Source: UMGS1613 sp045636225
GTDB lineage: Bacteria > Bacillota_I > Bacilli_A > RF39 > UBA660
Reading direction: 5' to 3'
DNA: 6,477 bases
NCBI GenBank assembly: GCA_045636225.1
Contig: JAZTXB010000091.1
Span: 1 to 6,477 of the forward strand
Made by a program: the position numbers and the translations under genes
The notes under the pieces: model-generated
The model's input: only the letters and a program-made list of their open reading frames with translations
What the model was told of the DNA's origin: nothing
The model's database searches: none
Shown here: positions 5,556 through 6,477 of the stretch, in pieces
Layout: the number at the start of each line of letters is the position of its first letter
Numbering within the stretch: position 1 is the stretch's first letter

Positions 5556-6245
5556 ATGAATCAGTTTGAAAGATTAGAATTATTAATTCATGAAAAAATA
5601 AATGACATTTATAATAAAACAGTTTTAATAATTGGATTAGGTGGAGTAGGAAGTTATACAGTTGAGGCTTTAGTTAGAAGTGGTATATCTAACCTAATAA
5701 TAGTAGATAATGATACAATATCGCTTTCTAATTTAAATAGACAATTAATGTCATATCACTCTAATATAGGCAATTTTAAAACTGATGAAATAGAGAAAAG
5801 AATACTTAGTATTAATCCTAATGCTAATGTTACAAAAATAACAGAATTTATTGATATGAATAACATAAATAAATTATTTGAGTATAATATTGACTATGTA
5901 GTAGATGCATGCGATACACTTATAGTAAAATTAGAATTGATTAGAATTTGTAAAAGAAAAAATATAAAATTAATTTCTAGCATGGGAACTGGTAACAAAA
6001 TGGATCCAACTAAATTAAAAATTATGGATATAAGAAAAACAAGTTATGATCCTATTGCTAAAAAAATTAGAAAAATGGTAAAAGACGAAAGAATAAGTGG
6101 CAAGGTAATGGTAGTTTGTAGTGATGAAGAAGGAAAAGTAAAAATTGATAAAGAAATTCCTTCAAACTCATTTGTTCCGGCTACAGCAGGCTTATTGTGT
6201 GCAAGCTTCGTAATTAATGATATAGTAGGTGATTTGAATGTTTAA
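5556..6245 (+). CDS. tcdA: tRNA threonylcarbamoyladenosine dehydratase TcdA (E1-like)
   Basis: 229 residues, cytoplasmic. TcdA uses ATP to cyclise t6A at tRNA position 37 into ct6A. The ATP-binding Rossmann motif GLGGVGS is at residues 27-33, with the acidic end of the next strand at VDND (50-53). NLNRQ (59-63) is the E1/ThiF-type arginine motif. DACDTLIVK (117-125) carries the conserved Asp and Lys, and SSMGTGNKMDPTKLKIMDI (141-159) is the typical TcdA segment rather than ThiF or MoeB. There is no CXXC zinc site of the ThiF/MoeB kind, which also fits TcdA. The protein is slightly shorter than the ~250-270 residues usual in proteobacteria. Its last 8 bases overlap the next gene. It depends on t6A made by the Tsa proteins, which are not in the window. 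Confidence 0.92.
   Translation: MNQFERLELLIHEKINDIYNKTVLIIGLGGVGSYTVEALVRSGISNLIIVDNDTISLSNLNRQLMSYHSNIGNFKTDEIEKRILSINPNANVTKITEFIDMNNINKLFEYNIDYVVDACDTLIVKLELIRICKRKNIKLISSMGTGNKMDPTKLKIMDIRKTSYDPIAKKIRKMVKDERISGKVMVVCSDEEGKVKIDKEIPSNSFVPATAGLLCASFVINDIVGDLNV
6227..6233 (+). promoter_or_regulatory. Ribosome binding site of the gene after tcdA
   Basis: AGGTGAT lies inside the tcdA 3' end, 4 nt before the ATG at 6238. It supports a real, overlapping downstream gene. Confidence 0.65.
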
Positions 6246-6477
6246 TAAGTTAGAAGAAGTAATAAAAAAGGTTGAAGGTAATGTTTTATCTGTTTGTTTA
6301 GATGATAAATTTATAAAAACATTTGAATCAAATAATAAAATAAATTTATATTTAATAGAATCTGGAGAAAATAAAATTGGAATTGGAAAGAAAAAAAATA
6401 AAAGAAATACTAACAAAGGTAAAAGCATTAACATAAAAAAATTAAGAAAATATATAAATAAAAAATCAGTTGATTAT
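6238..6477 (+). CDS. Hypothetical Lys/Asn-rich protein, 3'-truncated by window edge
   Basis: I do not recognise this gene. Eighty codons are open to the window edge from the ATG at 6238, which overlaps tcdA by 8 bases and has a good ribosome binding site, so it is probably co-transcribed and coupled. The start MFNKLEEVIKKVEGNVLSVC is followed by LDDKFIKTF and NNKINLYLIES. This could be a beta-alpha-beta opening like that of a Rossmann or degenerate methyltransferase fold, but no glycine-rich nucleotide motif is present. Residues 53 onwards are strongly basic. Of the 80 visible residues I count 18 Lys and 11 Asn. The basic stretch might bind RNA, but that is speculation. Confidence 0.75.
   Translation, partial: MFNKLEEVIKKVEGNVLSVCLDDKFIKTFESNNKINLYLIESGENKIGIGKKKNKRNTNKGKSINIKKLRKYINKKSVDY

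Noticed and set aside
6192..6434. Minus-strand open frame across the tcdA end and next gene
   Set aside because: Antisense of A-rich codons gives a false Phe/Leu-rich hydrophobic protein. The + strand genes explain the region.

Overview
The window is AT-rich (roughly 27-30% GC by eye) and all genes lie on the + strand. TGG is the only Trp codon and one gene ends in TGA, so I read it with the standard bacterial code. The low GC, Gram-positive-like ribosome binding sites, extended -10 promoters, queH, and a short alanyl-tRNA synthetase together suggest an uncultured, reduced-genome Firmicutes (Bacilli/RF39-like or Clostridia gut lineage). That placement is inference.

Layout: (1) 3-1319 is the 3' part of alaS, in an unusual short form, closed by a terminator that overlaps its stop codon. 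(2) 1431-3011 is a monocistronic gene with its own extended -10 promoter. It encodes a type IV prepilin-like protein with a tandemly duplicated Cys-containing module and a C-terminal region resembling C-type-lectin/DUF6273-like domains. Its last ~47 codons differ sharply in base composition from the rest of the gene and look like a hypervariable tip. (3) 3012-3349 is non-coding and holds a terminator and a promoter. (4) 3356-5511 is a three-gene operon: a membrane-anchored thioredoxin-fold protein (CPWC), a TtcA-like tRNA thiolase, and the epoxyqueuosine reductase queH. It is closed by a hairpin that includes the queH stop. (5) 5556 to the right edge is tcdA, overlapped by a lysine-rich protein of unknown function that is cut off by the window.

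Functionally, three neighbouring enzymes modify the tRNA anticodon loop by family assignment (positions 32, 34 and 37), beside a tRNA-charging enzyme. The surface part is the prepilin with ten cysteines in five closely spaced pairs. It lies next to a probable extracytoplasmic thiol oxidoreductase that could fold it. The most interesting candidate is the possibly diversified pilin tip. No reverse transcriptase or template repeat for a diversity-generating retroelement is in the window, so that idea rests on composition and domain type only.
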